Of a DNA stretch of 56,598 nt, positions 34,622-43,785 are shown piece after piece. The notes under the pieces were generated by a model. It was not told where the DNA came from, searched no databases, and saw nothing but the letters and a program-made list of their open reading frames with translations. How positions within the stretch are numbered: position 1 is the first letter of the stretch; each line of letters opens with the position of its first letter. The translations under genes were made by a program, and so were the position numbers. The stretch is from an uncultured Christensenella sp. (lineage in GTDB: Bacteria > Bacillota > Clostridia > Christensenellales > UBA3700). The stretch is from assembly GCA_910584635.1 (NCBI GenBank), contig CAJUBA010000012.1:1-56598 (forward strand), read 5' to 3'.

Positions 34622-36154
34622 ATGCTCGCAAAGACAAAAAGTTACGCTCTAAACGGCGTAGAAGGATACGAGGTATCGATAGAAGTAGATCTCAACGCGG
34701 GATTGCCCGCTTACGATACCGTAGGTTTGGCGGATACCGCCATAAAAGAATCAAAAGAAAGAGTTAGGTCGGCGATAAAAAACAGTTTGTTCACTTATCC
34801 TATACGAAAGATAACGATAAACCTTGCTCCCGCCGATACTAAGAAAGAAGGTTCGCATTTCGATCTCGCAATCGCTTTGGGTATACTCATTGCAAACGAA
34901 GAAATAGAATGCGCGACTTATAAAGACTATATAATATTGGGAGAACTTTCTCTCGACGGGTCGATAAATCACGTTAGGGGCGTTATGCCTTTGGTAATAT
35001 CGGCGGTACAGAAAGGGTATAAGAAATTTATATTGCCGTCTAAAAACGCTAAGGAAGCGAGTTTTATTTCGGGAATCGAAGTTTATACTTTTGACAAACT
35101 TGCGCAAGTAGTGGATTTCCTTACGGGAAAGAGCGAGGTTTCTCCTTTGCCGACAAGCGAGTTCGTGTCTATGCAAAGCGCGAATAAATACAACGTGGAT
35201 TTCTCCGAGGTCAAAGGACAATTCGTCGCTAAAAGGGCGTTGGAAATTGCCGTAGCCGGAGGTCATAACGTGCTTATGATAGGACCTCCCGGAGCGGGAA
35301 AAACCATGATGGCTAAATGCGTGCCGACGATTATGCCGGATATGACTTTCGAAGAAGCGATAGAAGTTACTAAAATCCATTCTGTCGCGGGCATATTAGA
35401 CAGCAACGTCGGTATAGTGGTGGGAAGACCTTTCCGTACTCCTCATCATACGGCTACCGTTCCCGCATTGATGGGCGGAGGCGCAAACGCCAAGCCCGGA
35501 GAAATCAGTTTGGCTCACAACGGAGTTTTATTTCTCGACGAGATGCCCGAATATCAAAGACGTACTTTGGAAACGCTTCGTCAGCCTCTTGAAGACGGAG
35601 TAGCGGTAGTGTCGAGAGCAAAGCATACTTTAGAATATCCGGCGAGATTTATGTTGGTCGCGAGTATGAACCCATGTCCGTGCGGCAATCTCGGGTCGAA
35701 GACTCAGGAATGTAAATGCACCGCGTCGGAAATTCACAGGTACATATCAAAACTATCCGGACCTCTTCTCGACAGAATAGATTTGCAGATTGAAGTAGAC
35801 AGCATCTCTTACGACGATTTCAGAAGCGATATTGTCAACGAAAGCAGCAAAGTCGTAAAAGACAGAGTCGAAAGAGCGAGAAAGATTCAGCGCGACCGAT
35901 ACGCTGGGACGTCTACGAAAACAAACGACGAGATGACGAACGCGCAGGTACGAGCGTACTGCAAATTGGACGAAATAGGCGAGTTGCTGCTCAAAAACGC
36001 GTTTACAAGATTGAATTTGAGCGCGAGAGCGAGCAACAGAGTTTTGAAAGTAGCGCGTACTATCGCCGATTTGGAAGAGAGCGAAAATATTAACGACAGT
36101 CATTTGGCGGAGGCGATTCAGTATCGTTCGCTAGATAGAAAATACTGGGATTGA
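34622..36154 (+). CDS. comM: ComM/YifB-type AAA+ ATPase (Mg-chelatase-like)
   Basis: Hexameric helicase that helps branch migration in natural transformation. An N-terminal Lon-protease-like S5 domain (about 1-165, TKSYALNGVEGYEVSIEVDL) precedes the AAA+ core, with Walker A IGPPGAGKTMMAK and Walker B VLFLDEMPEYQRR. The C-terminal Mg-chelatase part contains a CPCG cysteine motif (MNPCPCGNLG). 510 residues is normal. It is followed after 2 bp by dprA. Confidence 0.96.
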   Translation: MLAKTKSYALNGVEGYEVSIEVDLNAGLPAYDTVGLADTAIKESKERVRSAIKNSLFTYPIRKITINLAPADTKKEGSHFDLAIALGILIANEEIECATYKDYIILGELSLDGSINHVRGVMPLVISAVQKGYKKFILPSKNAKEASFISGIEVYTFDKLAQVVDFLTGKSEVSPLPTSEFVSMQSANKYNVDFSEVKGQFVAKRALEIAVAGGHNVLMIGPPGAGKTMMAKCVPTIMPDMTFEEAIEVTKIHSVAGILDSNVGIVVGRPFRTPHHTATVPALMGGGANAKPGEISLAHNGVLFLDEMPEYQRRTLETLRQPLEDGVAVVSRAKHTLEYPARFMLVASMNPCPCGNLGSKTQECKCTASEIHRYISKLSGPLLDRIDLQIEVDSISYDDFRSDIVNESSKVVKDRVERARKIQRDRYAGTSTKTNDEMTNAQVRAYCKLDEIGELLLKNAFTRLNLSARASNRVLKVARTIADLEESENINDSHLAEAIQYRSLDRKYWD

Positions 36155-36156
36155 TT

Positions 36157-37176
36157 ATGGTGTACGACAACGACAGAAAAGCGCTTATAATGCTTTCGAT
36201 GACAGAAGGGTATAAAGCAAGAAGAAGGAAATTCGATTCTGTTTCCTCTCCTAGCGAACTGTACGACGATTATACTGTCGCGGATAACATGATTGAGGAA
36301 ATGAACAGACTCGGCGTAAGCGTTATGACCATACTCGACGAAGATTATCCGCCCAGACTCAAAGACATCTACGACCCGCCTTTGACTTTGTATTATAAAG
36401 GCGATAGAAAACTTCTATCGAATAACAACCTTTTGGCGGTTGTAGGTACGAGAAGAGTCAGCGCGTACGGCAAAAACATAATGCAAAATTTCGTGCCTGC
36501 GTTTATTAGATCGGGACTTATCGTAGTCAGCGGATTGGCGAGAGGCGTGGATAGCATAGGGCATAATATCTGCGTTGAAGCGGGCGCTAAAACAATTGCG
36601 GTCGTCGCAAGCGGATTGGATATTTGTTATCCTCCCGAAAATTTGCAATTGCAAGATAAAATCGCGCAAAACGGAACCGTTGTGAGCGAATATCCGTTGA
36701 AAACAAAGCCGTTGCAGTATCATTTTCCCGAAAGGAATAGGATTATCAGCGGTCTTTCAAACGGAGTGTTTATTCCCGAGGCAGGAGATAAAAGCGGTTC
36801 GCTTATCACGGCTGACGACGCGGTAGATCAAGGCAGAGAACTTTTTGTCGTACCTGGAAGTATATTTTCGGCGCAAAGCGTGGGATGCAACAAAAAGATA
36901 AAAGAGTTGCAAGCAACGATAGCGCTTACGCCCGAAGACGTAATAGACGCATTGGGGTATGAAAATTTCAAAGTCGAAAAGCAAGTCGCGCAGTTGGATT
37001 TAGAACAACAGGCTTTGGTTAATTTTATGAAAGACGGCAAAATTCATCTTTACGAATTGATGGAAAAGAGCGGGATGAATATAGCGGTCGTTTCAAGCGC
37101 GCTAACACGATTGGAAATCATGGGTATAATAAGAAAGTCGCAGGGAAATTATTACGAACTGATTCCTACGATTTAG
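36157..37176 (+). CDS. dprA: DNA processing protein DprA
   Basis: Loads RecA on incoming single-stranded DNA in transformation. The Rossmann-like core is clear: VVGTRRVSAYGK, VVSGLARGVDSIGH, and SGLSNGVFIPEAGDKSGSLITA. A C-terminal winged-helix-like segment (HLYELMEKSGMNIAVVSSALTRLEIMGII) follows. The ATG at 36157 lies two bases after the comM stop. With comM it suggests capacity for DNA uptake or at least its intracellular steps; comEA/EC are not seen. Confidence 0.96.
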   Translation: MVYDNDRKALIMLSMTEGYKARRRKFDSVSSPSELYDDYTVADNMIEEMNRLGVSVMTILDEDYPPRLKDIYDPPLTLYYKGDRKLLSNNNLLAVVGTRRVSAYGKNIMQNFVPAFIRSGLIVVSGLARGVDSIGHNICVEAGAKTIAVVASGLDICYPPENLQLQDKIAQNGTVVSEYPLKTKPLQYHFPERNRIISGLSNGVFIPEAGDKSGSLITADDAVDQGRELFVVPGSIFSAQSVGCNKKIKELQATIALTPEDVIDALGYENFKVEKQVAQLDLEQQALVNFMKDGKIHLYELMEKSGMNIAVVSSALTRLEIMGIIRKSQGNYYELIPTI

Positions 37177-37191
37177 GTTAAAGGAGAGAGA

Positions 37192-39282
37192 ATGAAACTT
37201 ATTATAGTAGAGTCGCCTCATAAGGCGAAGACTATCGCAAAGTATTTGGGAAGCGGTTACAGAGTCGTTGCGTCAAAAGGTCATGTCAGCGATCTTCCGC
37301 AAAAGACTATGGGTATTGACGTAAAAAACAACTTCAAACCCGAGTACGTCGTTTCGCCCGAAAAGAAGCCTATCATTGATATGATAAAGAAAGATATACA
37401 GCATTGCGACGCCGTATATCTTGCAGGCGACCCGGATAGAGAAGGAGAGGCGATTTCTTGGCATTTGGCTAACGTATGCGATATTAAAGAAAAAAAAGTA
37501 AGAATAGTTTTCAACGAAATATCCAAAAAAGCAGTTCAAAAAGCGTTGCTCAATCCCCGCGAAATCAATATGGGACTGGTAGATGCGCAACAGGCGAGAA
37601 GAGTTTTGGACAGACTTATGGGTTACGAACTTTCTCCGATAATATCGCAACAGATAAAAGGCGGTCTTTCGGCGGGTAGAGTTCAGTCTGTCGCGTTGAA
37701 AATGGTAGTGGACAGAGAAAGAGAGATAAGAGATTTCAAACCTCAGGAATACTGGACGATAACCGCTCATTTGATAAAAGATAAAAAAACGGCTTCGCTT
37801 AAATGCGAGTTTGTCGACATAGACGGCAAAAAACTCAAAGTGGAAAACAAGCAGACAGCCGACTCGGTAATTGCGGGAAGCAAGGCGGGAGAGTGGCTTG
37901 TGGACAGCGTAAAAAGAGCGCAGTCTTTCTCCAAACCCGCTCCGCCGTTTACGACTTCGACCATGCAACAGGACGCTATTTCAAAACTGGGAATGAGCGC
38001 TTCCATGGTTACGCAGATTGCGCAAAGACTTTACGAAGGCGTGGAAATTCAGGGCGAAGGACAGGTAGCGTTGGTAACGTATATTCGTTCGGACAGCGTC
38101 AGAGTATCCGAAGACGCGCAAAGAGAAGCGCTGGCTTTTATCGGGGAACATTACGGAAAAGATTACTGTCCCAAGCGTCCGAATATATACGCTACGGGAA
38201 CGGGGGCGCAAGACGCTCACGAAGCAATAAGACCCATTACGTTGGAGCGTACTCCCGATTCGCTTAAAGATAAACTGGCAAGAAACGACCTCAGACTCTA
38301 CAAACTCATTTACGATAGATTCGTTGCGTCGCAGATGTCAAACGCCGTTTACGATACGCTTACAGTTCATATCGTATCGCAAAGCGATAAAAAATACGGA
38401 TATACGCTCAAAGGAAAAGTTTGTACTTTCAAGGGATACACTTCGGCATATCAGAGCGCTGATAAAGAAGAGAGCGCAAAAGAACTTCCCAATCTCAACG
38501 AGGGCGAATCGCTTACTCTTAAAGAGATAAAAGGCGAGCAAAAGTTTACCAAGCCTCCTCAAAGATATACCGACGGTTCTTTTATCAAGGCGATGGAAGA
38601 AAACGGAATAGGAAGACCGTCTACTTTTGAAAAGACTATAACGGTGCTTTACAAGAGAACTTATACGGAAAAAGACGGAAAATTTATGAAGCCTACCGAA
38701 TTGGGCGAATTGGTATGCGACCAACTAGTAAAAAACTTTCCCGACATCATGAATACGAAATTCACGGCGACTATGGAAAGCAATCTCGATAAAATCGAAG
38801 AGGGCAATATTAAGTGGTACGACGTTATCGCTGATTTTTACGGAGATTTCCATAACAAGGTTTTGGCGGTAAAATATCAGGGAAATAAAGTCAAACCCAA
38901 AGAAGAAGTTACCGATATTATCTGCGAAAAGTGCGGCGCGCACATGGTAGTAAGAGATTCCAAGTACGGAAAATTTCTTGCGTGTCCCAACTTCCCTAAA
39001 TGCAGAAATACCAAACCTCTGGGCGACGCGGTAGCAAAATGTCCGGCTTGCGGCGGAGATATAGTAAAGAAAGTATCCAAAAAGGGAGCGACCTTCTATT
39101 CGTGTACTAATTATCCTACCTGCAAATTCATTTCGTGGGATATTCCCGCGCCCTATCTTTGTCCCGACTGCAAAAGCGCGATGAAAATCGTCAAGTCCAA
39201 AGGCGTAACGAGATACGTCTGCACGAATAAAGACTGCAAGCACAGCGAGGACGCTCCGCAGGAAAATAAGGACAACGCTTAA
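37192..39282 (+). CDS. topA: DNA topoisomerase I
   Basis: Type IA enzyme that relaxes negative supercoils. TOPRIM domain at the start (IVESPHKAKTIAKYLG, then GDPDREGEAISWH), catalytic Tyr297 in TYIRSDSVRVS, and DAHEAIRP. The C-terminus carries three four-cysteine zinc fingers (CEKCGAHMVV...CPNFPKC; CPACGGD...CTNYPTC; CPDCKSA...CTNKDC). 696 residues is full length. AGGAGAG precedes the ATG, and its stop overlaps the trmFO start. Confidence 0.98.
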   Translation: MKLIIVESPHKAKTIAKYLGSGYRVVASKGHVSDLPQKTMGIDVKNNFKPEYVVSPEKKPIIDMIKKDIQHCDAVYLAGDPDREGEAISWHLANVCDIKEKKVRIVFNEISKKAVQKALLNPREINMGLVDAQQARRVLDRLMGYELSPIISQQIKGGLSAGRVQSVALKMVVDREREIRDFKPQEYWTITAHLIKDKKTASLKCEFVDIDGKKLKVENKQTADSVIAGSKAGEWLVDSVKRAQSFSKPAPPFTTSTMQQDAISKLGMSASMVTQIAQRLYEGVEIQGEGQVALVTYIRSDSVRVSEDAQREALAFIGEHYGKDYCPKRPNIYATGTGAQDAHEAIRPITLERTPDSLKDKLARNDLRLYKLIYDRFVASQMSNAVYDTLTVHIVSQSDKKYGYTLKGKVCTFKGYTSAYQSADKEESAKELPNLNEGESLTLKEIKGEQKFTKPPQRYTDGSFIKAMEENGIGRPSTFEKTITVLYKRTYTEKDGKFMKPTELGELVCDQLVKNFPDIMNTKFTATMESNLDKIEEGNIKWYDVIADFYGDFHNKVLAVKYQGNKVKPKEEVTDIICEKCGAHMVVRDSKYGKFLACPNFPKCRNTKPLGDAVAKCPACGGDIVKKVSKKGATFYSCTNYPTCKFISWDIPAPYLCPDCKSAMKIVKSKGVTRYVCTNKDCKHSEDAPQENKDNA

Positions 39283-40586
39283 TGAAAGTCAAAGTAATCG
39301 GCGGAGGACTTGCCGGATGCGAAAGCGCGTACCAGTTGCTTAAACGCGGCATAAACGTCGATATGTATGAAATGAGAGGAGTAAAATCCACTCCCTGCCA
39401 TAAGACTGACGGACTTGCCGAACTGGTGTGTTCCAATTCTTTGAAAGCGCAAAGTCTTGACAACGCTTCAGGTCTTTTGAAATACGAACTGGCAAGGTTG
39501 GACAGTCTGATTCTCAAATGCGCGTACAAAACCGACGTGCCTGCCGGCGGAGCGCTGGCGGTCGACAGAGAAAAATTCAGCGCCCTTGTGAGAGAGGAAC
39601 TCGATAAGTTTGACGGATTCAGACTTATAAGAGAGGAAGTATGCGATATTGACGAAGACTCGCCGACCGTTATCGCGACGGGACCCTTGACGTCGGACTC
39701 TTTGAGTGAGAGTATAAAGAAAATAGTAGGGGCGAACCGTTTGCATTTTTTCGACGCGGTCGCGCCGATAATAGACGCTCAAAGCGTAGATTATACAAAA
39801 GCCTTTTTCGCCGGAAGATACGGTAAAGGCGGAGAGGATTATCTCAACTGCGCTATGAATAAAGAAGAGTATCTTAGATTTTACAGCGAGTTGATAAACG
39901 CGGAAAGGGCGAGTCTGAAAGACTTTGAAATAAACGTGTTTGAAAGATGTATGCCTATAGAAATAATGGCGTCGCGCGGAGAAGATACGATGAGATACGG
40001 TCCGTTGCGACCGGTCGGCATAAGAAATCCGTATAAGGACGAACGTCCTTATGCGGTTGTGCAACTTCGAAAAGAGGACGCTTCGGGAAGCGCTTACAAT
40101 ATAGTAGGCTTTCAGACAAATCTGAAATTCGGCGAGCAGAAAAGAGTTTTTTCTCTTATTCCCGGCTTGGAGAACGCGGAATTTTTGAGATACGGCGTAA
40201 TGCACAGAAACACTTTTATCGACGCTCCGAAAGCGCTTGACGAATATTGGGCGTTGAAAGATAAAAAGCATATATTCTTCGCAGGGCAGATGACCGGGGT
40301 AGAGGGATATATGGAAAGCGCGGCAAGCGGACTTATGGCGGGTATAAATCTTGCGCGCAGATTAAAAAATCAAAAGGATTTGTTGCTTCCCGAAACTACA
40401 GTTATAGGAAGGCTTCAAAGACATATATCAACCGAAAACGACGACTATCAGCCGATGAACGCCAATTTCGGAATATTGCCTGTTCTGACGGATCCGCCGA
40501 GGGACAAAAAGGCGAGAAAATTCAGGTATTCCACCCGAGCAATCGGCGATATGGAAAGATGTCTGAAAAATTATAAGGAGATATAA
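39282..40586 (+). CDS. trmFO: Folate/FAD-dependent tRNA-uridine-54 methyltransferase
   Basis: Makes ribothymidine 54 in the T-loop of tRNAs using methylene-tetrahydrofolate. The FAD-binding start is VIGGGLAGCESAYQLLKRG, and ELVCSNSLK and GQMTGVEGYMESAASGL are family motifs. The Cys in CSNS is the conserved redox residue. 434 residues. It overlaps the topA stop by one base, the common topA-trmFO arrangement. The xerC gene often next in this order is missing here. Confidence 0.97.
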   Translation: MKVKVIGGGLAGCESAYQLLKRGINVDMYEMRGVKSTPCHKTDGLAELVCSNSLKAQSLDNASGLLKYELARLDSLILKCAYKTDVPAGGALAVDREKFSALVREELDKFDGFRLIREEVCDIDEDSPTVIATGPLTSDSLSESIKKIVGANRLHFFDAVAPIIDAQSVDYTKAFFAGRYGKGGEDYLNCAMNKEEYLRFYSELINAERASLKDFEINVFERCMPIEIMASRGEDTMRYGPLRPVGIRNPYKDERPYAVVQLRKEDASGSAYNIVGFQTNLKFGEQKRVFSLIPGLENAEFLRYGVMHRNTFIDAPKALDEYWALKDKKHIFFAGQMTGVEGYMESAASGLMAGINLARRLKNQKDLLLPETTVIGRLQRHISTENDDYQPMNANFGILPVLTDPPRDKKARKFRYSTRAIGDMERCLKNYKEI

Positions 40587-40588
40587 TT

Positions 40589-41122
40589 ATGGAAATGATG
40601 GGTACTACTATCTGCGCCGTTAAAAGGGATGGAAAAATCGCCATCGCCGGCGACGGTCAGATCACTATGGGACAAAGCGTAATTCTCAAAGGTACGGCCA
40701 AAAAGGTCAAGAGAATTTACGACGATAAGGTGGTTATAGGTTTTGCGGGAAGCGTATCGGACGCTATTTCGCTAAGCGAAAAATTTGAAAAAATGCTGCA
40801 AAAATACAGCGGCAATCTCATGCGAAGCGCAGTTGAACTCGCGGAACTTTGGAGAAACGATAAATTGCCGAGAAAACTTGAAGCGATGATGCTTGTAGCG
40901 GATAAGGAAACATTGCTTATCGTATCGGGAAGCGGAGAGGTAATAGATCCGGACGGCGACGCGTGCGCTATAGGATCGGGCGGAAACTACGCGCTTGCCG
41001 CCGCCAGAGCGATGGTAAAGGAAACAAAACTAAGCGCTAAGGAAATTGCATATAAATCGCTTTTGATAGCAAGCGAGTTGTGCGTGTTTACCAACAACAA
41101 CATTATCGTAGAGGAGGTGTGA
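40589..41122 (+). CDS. hslV: HslV (ClpQ) protease subunit
   Basis: Proteasome-like threonine peptidase. After removal of MEMMG the mature protein would begin with Thr6 in TTICAVKRDG, the nucleophile. GDGQITMG, the SGSGEVIDPDGDACAIGSGG loop and the C-terminal region match the family. 177 residues. AAGGAG lies 8 bp before the ATG, and one base separates its stop from hslU. Confidence 0.96.
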   Translation: MEMMGTTICAVKRDGKIAIAGDGQITMGQSVILKGTAKKVKRIYDDKVVIGFAGSVSDAISLSEKFEKMLQKYSGNLMRSAVELAELWRNDKLPRKLEAMMLVADKETLLIVSGSGEVIDPDGDACAIGSGGNYALAAARAMVKETKLSAKEIAYKSLLIASELCVFTNNNIIVEEV

Positions 41123-41123
41123 T

Positions 41124-42446
41124 ATGAACAACTATTCTCCCAAACAAATAGTAGCGGAACTCGACAGATATATCATCGGACAGCAAAGCGCTAAAAAGGC
41201 GGTTGCGGTCGCGTTGAGAAACAGATACAGAAGAAGCAAACTTCCCGAATATCTCAAAGAAGAGATTACTCCGAAAAACATAATTATGCAAGGACCTACT
41301 GGCGTGGGTAAAACGGAGATTGCAAGAAGATTGGCAAAACTCGTCAAAGCGCCTTTCGTCAAAGTCGAAGCGACTAAGTTTACCGAGGTGGGATATGTTG
41401 GCAGAGACGTGGAATCAATGATAAGAGATCTCGTTGAAGCGTCGATAAGAATGGTTCAGGAAGAAAAATCCAAAGAAGTGGAACTTCGCGCAAAGGAACT
41501 CGTCGAGGAAAAACTCGTTCCCGCAATCACGAAAAAGAGAAAAGAAGCCTATCCCGATATGTCCGACGGACAGATGAGAGGATATATTCTGCAAGAACTT
41601 CGCGAAGGTAAAGTAGACGATCTCGTAATAGATATCGCGCTTCCGGTAAAGCCCAAACAGCAGACAATCGGCAACGGCAATATGGAGATAAATATCAACG
41701 AAGTTTTCGGCTCGTTTATGGGCGGAGGCAACGGTAAAGTCAAGCAAAAGACAATGACGGTAAAAGAGGCGATGAAGGAACTCTTGGAAATCGAAGAGGA
41801 GAAACTCATCGATCCGGACAACGTCAACGCCGAAGCGATATTGAGAGCGGAAAACGAAGGCATAATCTTTATCGACGAAATCGATAAGATTGCCAACAAA
41901 GCAAACGGCAGTCAGGGACACGACGTATCCAGAGAAGGAGTGCAGAGAGATATACTTCCGATAGTCGAAGGCTGTACGGTAAATACGAAATACGGTCAGA
42001 TAAAGACTGATCATATCTTGTTCATAGCGGCGGGCGCTTTCCACATTTCGAGCGTATCCGATCTTATTCCCGAACTGCAAGGCAGATTCCCGATAAACGT
42101 AAGACTGCATTCTTTGACGGAAAAGGATTTCGAAGAGATTTTGACGAAGCCCGACAACGCTATACTGATGCAGTATACCGCTTTGTTGGGAGTGGACAAA
42201 GTGAGCCTTAAATTTACCGCGGAAGCGATAGGACAGATTGCGCGTATATGCGCGGTGGAAAACGAAAACAACGAAGACATAGGCGCGAGAAGACTTCATA
42301 CAATGATGGAAAGTCTGCTTGAAGATATTTCTTACGAAGCGGGAAACACGGACGAACCCACAGACGTCGTAATTGACAAAGAATTTGTCGAAAAACATTT
42401 TGAAAGCGTAATTAAGAGAATGAATCTCAACAAGTATATACTTTGA
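41124..42446 (+). CDS. hslU: HslU (ClpY) unfoldase
   Basis: AAA+ ring that unfolds proteins and threads them into HslV. N-terminal LDRYIIGQQSAKKAVAVALRNR, Walker A GPTGVGKTEIARR, pore-loop region TEVGYVGRDVE, an inserted I domain (about 110-235), Walker B IIFIDEIDKIA, and sensor-2 DIGARRLH. It ends in the YIL tail that docks in HslV. 440 residues. GAGGAGGTG precedes the ATG. Confidence 0.97.
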   Translation: MNNYSPKQIVAELDRYIIGQQSAKKAVAVALRNRYRRSKLPEYLKEEITPKNIIMQGPTGVGKTEIARRLAKLVKAPFVKVEATKFTEVGYVGRDVESMIRDLVEASIRMVQEEKSKEVELRAKELVEEKLVPAITKKRKEAYPDMSDGQMRGYILQELREGKVDDLVIDIALPVKPKQQTIGNGNMEININEVFGSFMGGGNGKVKQKTMTVKEAMKELLEIEEEKLIDPDNVNAEAILRAENEGIIFIDEIDKIANKANGSQGHDVSREGVQRDILPIVEGCTVNTKYGQIKTDHILFIAAGAFHISSVSDLIPELQGRFPINVRLHSLTEKDFEEILTKPDNAILMQYTALLGVDKVSLKFTAEAIGQIARICAVENENNEDIGARRLHTMMESLLEDISYEAGNTDEPTDVVIDKEFVEKHFESVIKRMNLNKYIL

Positions 42447-42459
42447 TTAGGAGATAAAT

Positions 42460-43722
42460 ATGATAAATATACCAAAAGGTACTAAAGACGTGTTGCCCAA
42501 GGAAAGTTATAAATGGCATTTTATCGAAGGCGTAGTCAGAGAAGTGGCGAAGACTTTCTGCGTAAACGAAATAAGAACGCCTACTTTCGAACATACGGAA
42601 CTTTTCTTGAGAGGAGTGGGCGATACTACAGATATAGTCAACAAAGAGATGTACACTTTCGACGACAAGGGCGGAAGAAGCATGACTCTCAAACCCGAAG
42701 GTACGGCGGGCGTAGCGAGAGCGTTTATAGAGAATTCGCTTTACGGAAATACTCAGCCTACCAAAATGTACTATATCACGCCTGTTTTCAGATATGAAAA
42801 ACCTCAGGCGGGAAGACTTAGAGAACACCACCAGTTTGGTATAGAATATTACGGAGCGGATAGCGCGGCGGCAGACGTTGAAGTTATAATGCTTGCGAAG
42901 ACTATATTCGACAGACTGGGCGTGGGAAAACTTTCGCTTAATATAAATTCGATAGGCTGTCCGCAATGCAGAAAGAATTACAACGAAGCGTTGAAGAGTT
43001 ATCTCGGCGCGCGACTGGGAAATATGTGTTCGACGTGCAGAGAAAGATTTGAAAAAAATCCTTTGCGTATACTTGACTGCAAGGAAGAGGGATGTAAAGA
43101 AATAACCAAAGACGCTCCCGTAGTTTTGGACTATCTGTGCGATGATTGCAAGTCGCATCACGAATACGTCTGCGCGCAGTTGGACAGTTGTTCGGTGGAA
43201 TATAAAGTAAATCCGCATATCGTAAGAGGTTTGGATTATTATACCAAAACGGTGTTTGAATTCGTTTCGGAAAACATAGGCGCGCAAGGCACCGTATGCG
43301 GAGGAGGACGGTACAACGGACTTGTCGAACAGGTAGGCGGAAAACCCTGCCCGGCAGTAGGTTTCGGTATGGGATTGGAAAGACTTATTTTGCTTTTGGA
43401 AAGTCTTGATTTGAGCGTGGGGAAAGAGTATGCTCCCGACGTATATATCGCGCCGCTTTGCGATAAGGCGCGGTCAATCGCTCCGGTTTTGGCAAATGAA
43501 TTGAGAGCAAAAGGACTTGCCGTAGATTACGATATAATGAACCGAGGATTCAAACCTCAGTTCAAATACGCGGACAAGATAGGAGCAAAGTTTGTCGTCA
43601 TAATTGGCGAAGACGAAATAGCGTCGCAAAGTTACGGAGTCAAAGACATGTCGAGCGGTATGCAAGAACAAGTCGCAAAAGACAGCGCGATTGATTATAT
43701 CGTAGCAAAAGTCGGACGCTGA
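42460..43722 (+). CDS. hisS: Histidyl-tRNA synthetase
   Basis: Class II enzyme: PKGTKDVLP at the start, motif 2 ending in FRYEKPQAGRLREHHQFG, the histidine-specific GLDYYTKTVFEF, motif 3 FGMGLERLILLL, and an anticodon-binding domain at about 325-420. The middle region carries several cysteine pairs (CPQCRKN, CSTCRER, CDDCKSH), seen in some family members and possibly metal-binding. GGAG lies before the ATG, 13 bp after hslU. Confidence 0.97.
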   Translation: MINIPKGTKDVLPKESYKWHFIEGVVREVAKTFCVNEIRTPTFEHTELFLRGVGDTTDIVNKEMYTFDDKGGRSMTLKPEGTAGVARAFIENSLYGNTQPTKMYYITPVFRYEKPQAGRLREHHQFGIEYYGADSAAADVEVIMLAKTIFDRLGVGKLSLNINSIGCPQCRKNYNEALKSYLGARLGNMCSTCRERFEKNPLRILDCKEEGCKEITKDAPVVLDYLCDDCKSHHEYVCAQLDSCSVEYKVNPHIVRGLDYYTKTVFEFVSENIGAQGTVCGGGRYNGLVEQVGGKPCPAVGFGMGLERLILLLESLDLSVGKEYAPDVYIAPLCDKARSIAPVLANELRAKGLAVDYDIMNRGFKPQFKYADKIGAKFVVIIGEDEIASQSYGVKDMSSGMQEQVAKDSAIDYIVAKVGR

Positions 43723-43785
43723 TATAGAGTAATATAATACTGATAAAAGTTTTTACTATAATATAATAAAATTAAGAGGTAATAT